Below are positions 17,142 to 25,457 of a stretch of 64,000 nucleotides of DNA, piece after piece. The notes below the pieces were generated by a model that saw only the letters and a list, made by a program, of their open reading frames with translations, made no database searches and was not told where the DNA came from. Position numbers and translations under genes: made by a program. Position 1 is the first letter of the stretch; each line of letters starts with the position of its first letter. This stretch comes from Mycolicibacterium vinylchloridicum (GTDB lineage: Bacteria > Actinomycetota > Actinomycetes > Mycobacteriales > Mycobacteriaceae): NCBI RefSeq assembly GCF_013404075.1, contig NZ_JACBJQ010000003.1:186001-250000 (forward strand), in the 5' to 3' direction.

Positions 17142-18200
17142 ATGAAGGCCCTGCGCTTCTACGCCCCCGAGGATGTCCGGCTGGAGGAGGTCCCCGAGCC
17201 CACCTGTGGCCCTGACGAGGTGAAACTCCGCGTGCGCAACTGCTCGACCTGCGGTACCGACGTCAAGATCTTCTACAACGGTCACCAGAACCTCACTCCT
17301 CCGCGGACCATCGGCCACGAGATCGCCGGCGAGATCGTCGAGGTCGGTGCGGACGTCAACGGGTCCTACGGCAGCGACTGGAAGGCCGGTGACCGGGTGC
17401 AGGTGATCGCCGCGGTTCCGTGCGGGAAGTGTCACGAATGCCGCAAGGGCTGGATGGCGGTCTGCCAGAACCAGACCTCGGTGGGCTATCAGTACGACGG
17501 CGGGTTCGCCGAGTACATGATCGTGCCCAAGCAGGTGCTGGCCGTCGACGGCCTGAACCGCATCCCGGACAACGTCGGCTTCGATGAAGCATCGGCCGCC
17601 GAGCCGTTCGCGTGCGCGATCAACGCGCAGGAACTGCTCGGGATCGAAGAGGGCGATACCGTCGTCGTCTTCGGCGCCGGCCCGATCGGGTGTATGCACA
17701 TCCGGATTGCGCGTGGCGTGCACCAGTGCGGCCCGGTTTATCTTGTCGACGTCAACGACAGCCGGCTGGCGATGTCAGCCGATGCCGTCAGCCCCGACGA
17801 GGTCATCAACGCAGCCGACGTCGACGTCGTCGCCAAGGTCATGGAACTGACCGGCGGACGCGGCGCCGACGTGATCATCACCGCCACGGCGGCCAACATC
17901 ACCCAGGAGCAGGCGATCGCGATGGCCGCGCGCAACGGCCGGATCTCGTTCTTCGGCGGTCTGCCCAAGACCAATCCGACGATCACGTGCGATTCCAATG
18001 TCGTGCACTACCGGCAGCTGCACATCCACGGCGCCAATGGTTCAGCGCCCGAACACAACAAGCGCGCCCTGGAATACATCTCCACCGGACAGGTCCCGGT
18101 CAAAGACTTGATCACCCGGCACATCTCGCTCGACAACGTGCTCGATGCCTTCGGCATCGTCAAGAGCGGCGAGGCCATCAAGGTCACCGTCGAGCCGTAG
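17142..18200 (+). CDS. Zinc-dependent medium-chain polyol dehydrogenase
   Basis: 352-residue medium-chain alcohol dehydrogenase of the sorbitol/threonine dehydrogenase type. Catalytic-zinc residues are in NCSTCGTDV and TIGHEIAGEIVEVG. The structural-zinc motif CGKCHECRKGWMAVC keeps the Cx2Cx2Cx7C spacing. The Rossmann stretch is VVFGAGPIGCMHI. An upstream in-frame ATG at 17082 is less likely than 17142, which has GGAAGGA. It is divergent from the PTS permease, so its natural substrate is probably the phosphorylated or free polyol, giving a ketose (phosphate). Confidence 0.85.
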   Translation: MKALRFYAPEDVRLEEVPEPTCGPDEVKLRVRNCSTCGTDVKIFYNGHQNLTPPRTIGHEIAGEIVEVGADVNGSYGSDWKAGDRVQVIAAVPCGKCHECRKGWMAVCQNQTSVGYQYDGGFAEYMIVPKQVLAVDGLNRIPDNVGFDEASAAEPFACAINAQELLGIEEGDTVVVFGAGPIGCMHIRIARGVHQCGPVYLVDVNDSRLAMSADAVSPDEVINAADVDVVAKVMELTGGRGADVIITATAANITQEQAIAMAARNGRISFFGGLPKTNPTITCDSNVVHYRQLHIHGANGSAPEHNKRALEYISTGQVPVKDLITRHISLDNVLDAFGIVKSGEAIKVTVEP

Positions 18201-18266
18201 GGCCATTCACGTCGAGTGAGTACTGGCGTTCGAGAAAACGCTGGTGTTTCGCGCGTCAGCGCTCAG

Positions 18267-19712
18267 TCAACGCAGGTAGACCGTCGTGCTGTGGGTGAAG
18301 AACTCGCGCGCCGCGGTGCCCTGCTCCTTGGGTCCGAGCCCACTCTTCTTCGCACCGCCGAACGGCACGTGCGGGTCTGCGCCCGCCGACTCCGAGTTGA
18401 TGTGCAGCACACCGACGTCCACCTGCTCGACCGCGGCAAGCGCGCGAGCCAGGTCCTGAGTGAATATCGCTGCCGACAACCCGAATTCGCTGTCGTTGGC
18501 CAGGGCGAACGCCTCGTCGGCATCGGTGGCCCGCCGCGCGGTCAGCACGGGGCCGAACAGCTCCTCCACCCAGATGTCGGCTGGTGCCGTCAGCTCTATG
18601 ACCGTGGGTGCGACGAAGAAGCCCTCGGCCAGTACGCCTTTGAAGTAGGGCTCGCCGCCGGCGAGAACTTCAGCGTCCTGTGCCATCGCTGTGCCGAGGC
18701 CCCCGTAGATGCCCCGCTGGGCGGCCCCGGTGATGACCGGTCCCATCTGCGTCGCATCGTCGGTAGGGTCGCCGACGGCCAGCGCGCCTGCTCGGGTTGC
18801 GAGTTCGGAAAGGAAGCGGTCCGCGATCCTCTCGGTGACGATCAACCGCGATGTGGCCGTGCACTTCTGGCCGGCGGAGCGGAATGCCCCCAGCATCACC
18901 TGGTCCAGCGCCAGCTCGATATCCGCATCGTCGAGAACCACGGCCGCGTTCTTCCCGCCCATCTCGGCCTGTACCGGCACCCCGCGGGCCGCGGCCGCCG
19001 CGGCGATCCGCCGGCCCACCGCGGTCGAGCCGGTGAAGCTGATCGCCCCGATATCCGGGTGGTCGACCAACGCCTCACCGACCGGCGAATCGCCGATCAC
19101 GAGGTTGAGTACACCGGGCGGCAGCCCGGCATCGGTCAACGCTTCTGCGAGCCGGATCGCCAGCAGCGGAACGGTAGTGGCCGGTTTCCACACGACCGTG
19201 TTGCCGTACACCAACGCAGGCGCGATCTTCCAGGCCGGGATCGCGATGGGAAAATTGAACGGGGTGATGATCGCGATCACGCCAATCGGCTTGCGGGTCA
19301 CCAGGATCTGCTCACCCGCTCGCGGTGACGCAAAGACCTCACCGGCCTGCCGGTCGCCCTCGTTGCCGTAGTAGCGCAGGATCTGGGCGGCCCGGCCGAC
19401 CTCGCCGATGCCCTCGGCCTTGGTCTTGCCCTCCTCGGTGGCCAGCTCCAGGCCCCATGCGGCTGCGTTGCGCTCGACGATCGCGGCGGCCGCCAGCAGG
19501 ATTGCGCCACGCTGATGAATCGGCGTGCGGGCCCAGCCCTGACGTGCCTCAGATGCCGCCACGACGGCGTGAGAGACATCGGCCGACGTCGCGCAGTTCC
19601 CCTCTGCGACAACCACACTCGGCCGCGTCGGGTTGACGCTGCTGATCGTGTCCCCGCTGCCGGCGCACCATTGTCCGGCGATCAACTGCCGCAGTTCTTT
19701 CGGCTCGCTCAC
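18267..19712 (-). CDS. Aldehyde dehydrogenase (NAD(P)-dependent)
   Basis: 481-residue ALDH superfamily enzyme. TPFNFPIAIPAWKIAPAL and the cofactor Lys in VVWKPA form the nucleotide-binding region. FTGSTAVGRRI is the turn after it, the general base Glu is in AEMGGKNAAVV, and the catalytic Cys is in SAGQKCTAT. It resembles alpha-ketoglutaric-semialdehyde or benzaldehyde/vanillin-type dehydrogenases; I cannot separate these by eye. The GTG start is 1 bp upstream of the glutaryl-CoA dehydrogenase stop, making it the third gene of a minus-strand operon with that enzyme and a semialdehyde dehydrogenase. Confidence 0.85.
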   Translation of the reverse strand: MSEPKELRQLIAGQWCAGSGDTISSVNPTRPSVVVAEGNCATSADVSHAVVAASEARQGWARTPIHQRGAILLAAAAIVERNAAAWGLELATEEGKTKAEGIGEVGRAAQILRYYGNEGDRQAGEVFASPRAGEQILVTRKPIGVIAIITPFNFPIAIPAWKIAPALVYGNTVVWKPATTVPLLAIRLAEALTDAGLPPGVLNLVIGDSPVGEALVDHPDIGAISFTGSTAVGRRIAAAAAARGVPVQAEMGGKNAAVVLDDADIELALDQVMLGAFRSAGQKCTATSRLIVTERIADRFLSELATRAGALAVGDPTDDATQMGPVITGAAQRGIYGGLGTAMAQDAEVLAGGEPYFKGVLAEGFFVAPTVIELTAPADIWVEELFGPVLTARRATDADEAFALANDSEFGLSAAIFTQDLARALAAVEQVDVGVLHINSESAGADPHVPFGGAKKSGLGPKEQGTAAREFFTHSTTVYLR

Positions 19713-19713
19713 C

Positions 19714-20907
19714 TCAGCGGAACGCTGCCTGCCCGGTCAGGGCCTTCCCGATCGACAGCAGGTGCATCTCCGAGGTGCCTTCATAGGTGAGCACCGACTC
19801 GAGATTGTTCGCGTGCCGCAGCGGTGAGTACTCCAGCGTGATGCCACTGCCGCCCAACAGGGTTCGGCATTCCCGGGCGATCGACAAAGCTTCGCGGACG
19901 TTGTTGAGCTTGCCCAGGCTGATCTGCTCGGGCCGGGCGCCTTCGGCGTCCTTCATCCGGCCGAGGTGAACCGCCAGCAGCATGCCCTTGCCCAGCTCGA
20001 GGGCCATGTTGGCCAGCTTCTCCTGGGTCAGCTGGAAACTCGACAGCGGACGATCGAAGACCTCACGCTCGCGGGCATAGGAGATCGCGGTCTCCAGGCT
20101 GTCCCGGGCCGCACCCAGCGCGCCGAACACGATGCCAAACCGTGCTTCGTTGAGGCAGGACAGCGGCGCGCCGAGGCTATCAGCTTCCGGCAACTGTGCA
20201 GAAGCGGGTAGCCGGACATTGTCGAGCACCAATTCGGAGGTCACCGAGGCCCGCAACGACAGCTTTTTGTGAATGACGTTGGCGGTGAACCCCGGAGTGT
20301 CGGTCGGCACCAGGAAGCCCCGAATGCCGTCGTCGGTCTGTGCCCACACGGTCGCGACGTCGGCGAGATTGCCGTTGGTGATCCACATCTTGGTGCCGTC
20401 GAGCACCCAATCGCTTCCGTCGCGCCTCGCGCGGGTGCGCATCCCGGCCGGATTCGAGCCGAAGTCGGGCTCGGTCAGCCCGAAGCATCCGATGGCGTCG
20501 CCGGTGGCCAGTCGGGGCAGCCACTCGTTCTTCTGCTCCTCGGACCCGTAGCGGTAGATCGAGAACATCGACAGGGAGCCCTGCACCGACACGAAGCTGC
20601 GGAAACCGCTGTCGCCGGCCTCGAGTTCCATGCAGGCCAGGCCGTAGCTCACCGCGTTGGTGCCCGCGCAGCCGTACCCCTGCAGGTGCATCCCCAACAA
20701 GCCCATCTGGCCGAATTCTTTGCCGAGTTCTTTTGGCAGCGTGGCGGATTCGAACCAGTCCTCGACATTCGGCCGCAGCCGGGTGTCGACGAACTTGCGC
20801 ACGGTCGCTGCGATGTCCCGTTCGTCCGAGTCGAGCAGACGGTCGGTCGCGAACAGCTCCAGCGGGCTGTAGAGGTCCTTCTTGGCCGGCGCGGTGGTGG
20901 CGCTCAT
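19714..20907 (-). CDS. gcdH: Glutaryl-CoA dehydrogenase-type acyl-CoA dehydrogenase
   Basis: 397-residue acyl-CoA dehydrogenase. SGFRSFVSVQGSLSM matches the Arg-containing segment that glutaryl-CoA dehydrogenases use to hold the distal carboxylate. The C-terminal LTYEGTSEMHLLSIGKALTG carries the catalytic Glu in the YEGT position characteristic of that subgroup. CFGLTEPDFGSNPAG and MWITNG are general family motifs. The enzyme oxidises and decarboxylates glutaryl-CoA to crotonyl-CoA. It lies between two aldehyde dehydrogenases, one of which could make glutarate from glutarate semialdehyde. This fits lysine or alicyclic-acid breakdown. The symbol is by family, not by orthologue check. Confidence 0.8.
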   Translation of the reverse strand: MSATTAPAKKDLYSPLELFATDRLLDSDERDIAATVRKFVDTRLRPNVEDWFESATLPKELGKEFGQMGLLGMHLQGYGCAGTNAVSYGLACMELEAGDSGFRSFVSVQGSLSMFSIYRYGSEEQKNEWLPRLATGDAIGCFGLTEPDFGSNPAGMRTRARRDGSDWVLDGTKMWITNGNLADVATVWAQTDDGIRGFLVPTDTPGFTANVIHKKLSLRASVTSELVLDNVRLPASAQLPEADSLGAPLSCLNEARFGIVFGALGAARDSLETAISYAREREVFDRPLSSFQLTQEKLANMALELGKGMLLAVHLGRMKDAEGARPEQISLGKLNNVREALSIARECRTLLGGSGITLEYSPLRHANNLESVLTYEGTSEMHLLSIGKALTGQAAFR

Positions 20908-20911
20908 GGGG

Positions 20912-22255
20912 TTATCCGATCCGGATCAGTTTCTTGTTGACGAACTCGTCGATGCCGAAGCGCCCCAGTTCCCGCCCGAAGCCGGAGCGCTTGACCCCGC
21001 CGAACGGCAACTCGACACCATCGGCACCGACCACGTTCACGAAGACCATTCCGGCGTCGATCTTGTCGGCCACCCGCTTGGCCTGCTCGGAATCCGTGGT
21101 GAACACATACGAGCCGAGCCCGAACGGGATGTCGTTGGCCAACTCGACGGCCTCGTCCTCGGAGTCGACCTTGAATACCATCGCCACGGGACCGAACAGT
21201 TCCTCGCGGTAGGTCGCCGAATCGGGGGTGACCCCGGTGAGCACGCCCGGTGGGAAGTACGCGCCATCGCGCTTGCCCTGCGAGACCAGGTTGGCGCCGT
21301 CGGCCACCGCGCGGTCGATCTGCTCGGCCAGTCGCTGAGCCGCGCCCAGCGAGGACAGCGGGGCAAGGCCGTCGGCGGCTTCGATGACCTTGGTCGTGAA
21401 CTTGTCGAGGAACTCGTCGTAGAGGTCGGCGGCCACGATGAAGCGCTTGGCGGCGTTGCATGCCTGTCCGGTGTTCTCGAACCGGCCCGCCATCGCCGCT
21501 TCGACGGTCGCATCCAGATCATCGCTGGACAGCACGATGAACGGATCGGACCCGCCGAGCTCCAGTACGACCTTCTTCAGGTTGCGCCCCGCGATCTCGG
21601 CCACCGCGGCGCCGGCCCGCTCGGAGCCGGTCAGCGAGACGCCCTGCACGCGCGGGTCGGCGATCGCGTCGGCGATCTGCTCGTTGGTGGCATAGACGTT
21701 GACGTAGGCGCCGGTGGGGTAGCCCGCGTCGTCGAAGATCTGTTGGATGGCCTCGGCGGACTCCGGGCACTGCGGAGCGTGCTTGAGAATGATCGTGTTG
21801 CCCAGCGTCAGGTTCGGTCCGGCGAACCGGGCCACCTGGTAGTAGGGGTAGTTCCACGGCATGATGCCCAGCAGCACCCCGACCGGGCCGCGTTTGATCA
21901 CTGCGCTGCCCTCGCCGTCGAGTAATTGGATCGGCTCGTCGGCCAGGAACTTCTCGGCGTTGTCGGCGTAGTACTCGTAGATCGCGGCACTGAAGTCCAC
22001 CTCGCCGAGGGCCTGGTCCAGCGGCTTGCCCATCTCGCGGTGGATGATCTCGGCCAGCTTCTCGCGGCGCTCGGTGTGCAGCTCGGCCACCCGGCGGATC
22101 AGCGCCACCCGGTCGGCCAGCGTCGATGTCTTCGACCACTCCCGGTAGGCCTTGGCGGCAGCGGCCAGCGCCTGCTCGATCTGCTCGTCGGTGGCGGTCG
22201 GGTACTCCCGCACAACCTCACCGGATTTCGGGTCGACCACTGCGTACAGACTCAT
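20912..22255 (-). CDS. Succinate/glutarate-semialdehyde dehydrogenase (GabD-like)
   Basis: 447-residue aldehyde dehydrogenase of the short SSADH group. PWNYPYYQVARFAGPNL, the LKHAPQCPESA region, SLTGSERAGAAV, the base Glu in VLELGGSDPF, the catalytic Cys in NTGQACNAAKRF, and the late PFGGVKRSGFGREL are all present. The related M. tuberculosis enzymes are GabD1-type. It is the first gene of the operon with glutaryl-CoA dehydrogenase, so it may oxidise glutarate or succinate semialdehyde. It is divergent from a cupin regulator with a shared 109-bp operator-rich promoter. Confidence 0.85.
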   Translation of the reverse strand: MSLYAVVDPKSGEVVREYPTATDEQIEQALAAAAKAYREWSKTSTLADRVALIRRVAELHTERREKLAEIIHREMGKPLDQALGEVDFSAAIYEYYADNAEKFLADEPIQLLDGEGSAVIKRGPVGVLLGIMPWNYPYYQVARFAGPNLTLGNTIILKHAPQCPESAEAIQQIFDDAGYPTGAYVNVYATNEQIADAIADPRVQGVSLTGSERAGAAVAEIAGRNLKKVVLELGGSDPFIVLSSDDLDATVEAAMAGRFENTGQACNAAKRFIVAADLYDEFLDKFTTKVIEAADGLAPLSSLGAAQRLAEQIDRAVADGANLVSQGKRDGAYFPPGVLTGVTPDSATYREELFGPVAMVFKVDSEDEAVELANDIPFGLGSYVFTTDSEQAKRVADKIDAGMVFVNVVGADGVELPFGGVKRSGFGRELGRFGIDEFVNKKLIRIG

Positions 22256-22269
22256 ATTCCGTCCTGATG

Positions 22270-22311
22270 GTTTAGTGGTGTAAAACTAATGAAAGTTATA
22301 TACCGCTAAAC
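22270..22311. promoter_or_regulatory. GTTTAG/CTAAAC operator array
   Basis: The AT-rich divergent gap holds GTTTAGTGG at 22270-22278 and CCGCTAAAC at 22303-22311, an inverted pair with one mismatch. A related half-site (AAAACTAA) lies between them. The repeats sit between the dehydrogenase operon and the XRE-cupin gene, which is the likely binding protein. Confidence 0.5.
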
Positions 22312-22364
22312 TTTGGCGGCGCAAGGGTCGCCGACCGATGGACCGGTGAAGGTGAGGTGCCCCG

Positions 22365-22973
22365 ATGTCACAGGGCGCGCCCACCGATGTTCCGGCGGGC
22401 GTCGACGGGTGGATGAACCGCCTGGGACCCAAACTGCGTGCGCTCCGCAAGGAGCGGGAGTTGACGCTGGAGGCGGTCGCTGACCGTGCCGGACTCACCA
22501 AGGGATTCCTGAGCCTGGTGGAGCGTGGCCAGACCACGATCTCGGTGCCCAACCTTCTCAAGGTGTGCGAAATCCTCGGTGTCTCAGTGGGTTCGCTGTT
22601 CGATTATCCGGAGTCGGCGGTCGTTCGCGGCGGTGGCGGAGCGCCAGTGGAGATGGGCGGCAGTGGAATCCGCGAGTATCTGCTGACCCCGGAGACCGAA
22701 CGCAGCCTTCAGGTCATGCGCTCGGTGTTGAGCCCCGGTGGCGGGACGGGTGGCGCGTACACGCTGGAGTCGGAAACCATCTTCGTGTTCGTCCTCCGCG
22801 GGTGCCTGCGCCTGAGCGTCGACGGACAGGAGTCGGTGCTCAAAACCGGCGACTGCTACACCTTCTCGGCCAAGGCCGTGCACTCCTGGGACAACCCGGG
22901 GGACACCGAAAGCGAAGTCCTGTGGTCGATCGTGCCGCCAATACCACGGAATTCCGGCCCGAATCGGGTCTGA
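22365..22973 (+). CDS. XRE-family regulator with C-terminal cupin
   Basis: 202-residue regulator. The N-terminal HTH_3 domain (about residues 20-80) has LRKERELTLEAVADRAGLTK, GFLSLVERG and SVPNLLKVCEILGVSVGSLF. The C-terminal half is a small cupin (VFVLRGCLRLSVDGQ, CYTFSAKAVHSWDNPG), a PuuR-type arrangement in which the cupin senses a small metabolite. GTGAGGTG precedes the ATG. It is divergent from the GabD/GcdH operon and probably represses it through the GTTTAG sites. The ligand is unknown. Confidence 0.88.
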   Translation: MSQGAPTDVPAGVDGWMNRLGPKLRALRKERELTLEAVADRAGLTKGFLSLVERGQTTISVPNLLKVCEILGVSVGSLFDYPESAVVRGGGGAPVEMGGSGIREYLLTPETERSLQVMRSVLSPGGGTGGAYTLESETIFVFVLRGCLRLSVDGQESVLKTGDCYTFSAKAVHSWDNPGDTESEVLWSIVPPIPRNSGPNRV

Positions 22974-23018
22974 ACGTGCTCTACTGGCTAGACATCAGGT
23001 GGCGGGGAAGGTATTCGG

Positions 23019-23267
23019 GTGGTCAAGAAGTCAGCGGGAAAGCGTGCTGACGGCGACGAAGCGCTCGCCGTCGATCAACGTGTCCGGGTCTATGTCGACA
23101 CCGACGACGAGGTGCGCGGTGTGATCGTCGAGGATTTCGGTGACCTGGCCGGCCACGCCGTCGACGTCGGGGACGTCCACATCTCGGACGCAGCGCGGCG
23201 TTGGGCGGTTTTACTGGACGCCGGCACGCTGGTTTTCGTTGACAGCCACCAGATAGCGGCCGAGTAG
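23019..23267 (+). CDS. Small conserved-looking hypothetical protein
   Basis: 82-residue protein of unknown function with a GTG start and GGGGAAGG upstream. It is acidic, with a central QRVRVYVDTDDEVRGVIVED and later RRWAVLLDAGTLVFVD, suggesting a small beta-barrel, SH3-like domain. It has no signal peptide or membrane segment. It overlaps the 3' end of the convergent FAD monooxygenase by 57 bp, which lowers confidence in either 3' boundary. The codon third positions are GC-rich like its neighbours. I do not recognise a family. Confidence 0.6.
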   Translation: MVKKSAGKRADGDEALAVDQRVRVYVDTDDEVRGVIVEDFGDLAGHAVDVGDVHISDAARRWAVLLDAGTLVFVDSHQIAAE

Positions 23268-24761
23268 GCGCGCCAGCGCCTCGCCATCACGACCCGCGCG
23301 CAGCACGGTCCGATCGGGCCGGATGATCGCCGCGCCGGCACGGCCATTGCGTAGCCAATCCGCCAGCGTGCTGCCGGGTGACGCCACATGGACTGCGGCG
23401 CCGTATTGTTCGGCGAGCCGTTGAAACCTCACACTTGGTTGCCGCGTCGTCACGATTGCGAAACCGTTGCCCAGCACGTCGTCGAGGCGCCGGCCGTTGC
23501 CATCGATCGCGTTGGGACACATCGTCCCGTCGAGCCGGCCGGGTAAGTACGATCGGTGGACAAGTGCCGAGCGGTGCAGCGGAGGTGTCCTGGAATCGAT
23601 CACCCGCTCCCGGAGTCCGGGTATCCGGTGAATCTGCGGGATGATCGTGCGGCGCAACATGTTGCCGAAGCGCCCGCCCGACGTCATGGCGCGCCCGACC
23701 ATCAGCGCAATGCCGATCATCTTGCGAGCGTGGGGCTTTCGCTCCCGCTCATAGGTGTCGAGTGCGGCCTGTGGCAACGACCCATTGATCACGCCGGCCA
23801 GCTTCCAGGCCAGATTCATCGCATCGCGTACTCCGGCCCCCATACCCTGGCCGACGAACGGCGGCGTCAGGTGTGCCGCGTCGCCGAGCAGAAAGGTGTT
23901 GGCACACTGCCACCGGTCGGCGATCTGAGCACGGAAGGTGTACTCGGTCACTCGAATCAGATCGAGCTCGTCGATGCTCACCGCCGCCGTCCACGGCGCC
24001 AATAGCGGCGCGAGCGCGGTCACTGTGCCGAAGTCGCCGGCGGTCTCGCCTGGCAGTAGCCGGAATTCCCAGCGGTAGCGCACCTCACCGATCTGCATGA
24101 ACGTTCCGGCTCGGTGCGGATCGCACAGTTGGTGCACGCCTGCCCACTGCTCCAGGTCAGCGGTGGTCGCCACGTCGACGACCAGCCACCGCTGCTCGAA
24201 TCGCAAGTCGCGCATGGCCGATCCCATGCGTGCCCGAACCAGGCTGTTGGCGCCGTCGCACCCCAGCACGTACTCGGTGTCGACCGTGTGCTCGCTGCCG
24301 TCGCCACGGTCGGTGTAGGTGATCCGGCTGCGGCCGTCGGCGATGCCGGCGATGTCGGTGACTTCGACGTTGCCTCGCAGTGTGGCCAGCGGGTGGCGGG
24401 CGAGATTGGTCCGCAGCAGCGCTTCCAGCTCGGGCTGGTCGAACATGTTGGCTTCCGGGTAGCCGTGCGGTGCGCGGGTGGGATCGCGGTTGAATTCGGC
24501 CAGCACCCGCAGCTGCGGGTCCAGCAGCCGCAGACCGAGCGCGGGCCGGGAGATCTTGCTGAACTCCTCGGCGATCCCCAGCCGGTGCACGATGCGGAAC
24601 ACCTCGTCGTCGAGATGCACGGCGCGAGGTTGCGGATAGACGTCGGCATAGCGGTCGAGCACCAGGCTGCGGACACCGTACTGGGCGAGCAGCGTGGCGG
24701 CGGTGATCCCGGTGGGACCGGCACCCACGATCACCACCGGCGGGGCATCAGTGCAGCGCAT
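23211..24761 (-). CDS. FAD-dependent aromatic hydroxylase (MhpA-like)
   Basis: 516-residue flavoprotein monooxygenase of the phenol/3-(3-hydroxyphenyl)propionate hydroxylase group. It shows the dinucleotide motif IVGAGPTGITAATLLAQYG, the DG motif as YVLGCDGANSLVRARMG, and the GD motif FLLGDAAHLTPPFVGQGMG followed by GVRDAMNLAWKLAGV. The start at 24761 has GAAAGGG upstream; 24779 is also open. It would ortho-hydroxylate a phenol using NAD(P)H and O2, giving a catechol for the extradiol dioxygenase encoded at 26.4-27.5 kb. The TetR gene starts 60 bp away in the opposite direction. Confidence 0.85.
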   Translation of the reverse strand: MRCTDAPPVVIVGAGPTGITAATLLAQYGVRSLVLDRYADVYPQPRAVHLDDEVFRIVHRLGIAEEFSKISRPALGLRLLDPQLRVLAEFNRDPTRAPHGYPEANMFDQPELEALLRTNLARHPLATLRGNVEVTDIAGIADGRSRITYTDRGDGSEHTVDTEYVLGCDGANSLVRARMGSAMRDLRFEQRWLVVDVATTADLEQWAGVHQLCDPHRAGTFMQIGEVRYRWEFRLLPGETAGDFGTVTALAPLLAPWTAAVSIDELDLIRVTEYTFRAQIADRWQCANTFLLGDAAHLTPPFVGQGMGAGVRDAMNLAWKLAGVINGSLPQAALDTYERERKPHARKMIGIALMVGRAMTSGGRFGNMLRRTIIPQIHRIPGLRERVIDSRTPPLHRSALVHRSYLPGRLDGTMCPNAIDGNGRRLDDVLGNGFAIVTTRQPSVRFQRLAEQYGAAVHVASPGSTLADWLRNGRAGAAIIRPDRTVLRAGRDGEALARLLGRYLVAVNENQRAGVQ

Positions 24762-24808
24762 GGCCACCCTTTCGAGCAACTGAGGAAATCATCAGTAGTG
24801 AGAACCGG

Positions 24809-24822
24809 TAGTATTCGGCCCG
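24809..24822 (+). promoter_or_regulatory. Candidate -10 element for a leaderless TetR transcript
   Basis: TAGTAT at 24809-24814 lies 7 bp before the GTG start and no RBS is visible, the pattern of a leaderless mycobacterial promoter. ACTGA at 24779-24783 and TCAGT at 24792-24796 form an inverted repeat just upstream that could be the regulator's own operator. Confidence 0.4.
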
Positions 24823-25457
24823 TGACCGAAGCGCCGATCAATCGGCTGGAGCGCCGTAAGCAGCGCACGCGGATGGCGTTGATCAGGGCGGCTCAGTCGA
24901 TGATCGCCGCGGGCAAGCTCAACGTGCCCGTTCTGGAGATCACCCAGGCGGCCGACGTCGGGATGGGCTCGTTCTACAACCATTTCGAGAGCAAGGATGA
25001 GCTGTTCGAGGCGGCTCTCGCCGACGTCCTCGACTCGCACGGCGCGGTGCTGGACGAACTCACCGCCGATATCGAGGACCCGGCGGCCGTCTTCGCGTGC
25101 AGCTTCCGGCTGACCGGCCGGTTCTTCCGGGCACGTCCGCAGGAAAGCCGCATCCTGTTGGACAACTGGGGTGCTCTGCTGTCCTCGGATCGCGGCCTGG
25201 CACCCCGTGCCATGCGCGATATCAACGCCGCCGTCGCGGCCGGGCGCTTTCATGTCGAGGATCCGGAACTGACCCTGTCGGTGGCGGCAGGAGCACTGCT
25301 GGGTCTCGGGTATCTGCTGCAGGCGCGTCCGCACCGGGATGCGGGCGCGACGGCCGATGCCGTCACCGAGGAAGTCCTGCGGTTGTTCGGCATGTCGGCT
25401 CAAGACGCCCACCAGATTTGCTCACTACCCTTGCCGGACATGGTGTTTCAGGAGTAG
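24822..25457 (+). CDS. TetR-family transcriptional regulator
   Basis: 211-residue TetR repressor. The N-terminal HTH is clear (LERRKQRTRMALIRAAQSMI, then ITQAADVGMGSFYNHFESKDELFE). The C-terminal helical domain is about 150 residues, normal for the family. The frame stays open upstream, but homology begins at the GTG I chose. The gene sits inside the aromatic-catabolism group, divergent from the hydroxylase and convergent with the FAH hydrolase (10-bp 3' overlap), so it is the probable local repressor. Its ligand is presumably an aromatic acid or its CoA/ring-cleavage product. Confidence 0.85.
   Translation: MTEAPINRLERRKQRTRMALIRAAQSMIAAGKLNVPVLEITQAADVGMGSFYNHFESKDELFEAALADVLDSHGAVLDELTADIEDPAAVFACSFRLTGRFFRARPQESRILLDNWGALLSSDRGLAPRAMRDINAAVAAGRFHVEDPELTLSVAAGALLGLGYLLQARPHRDAGATADAVTEEVLRLFGMSAQDAHQICSLPLPDMVFQE

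Noticed and set aside
18226..18241. GCGTT-CGAGAA-AACGC hairpin between convergent dehydrogenase genes
   Set aside because: Only 5 bp of stem and no T-run; not convincing as a terminator although the position is suitable.
23090..23389. Minus-strand frame across the small hypothetical gene
   Set aside because: Conflicts with the FAD hydroxylase frame on the same strand and lacks features; treated as a shadow.
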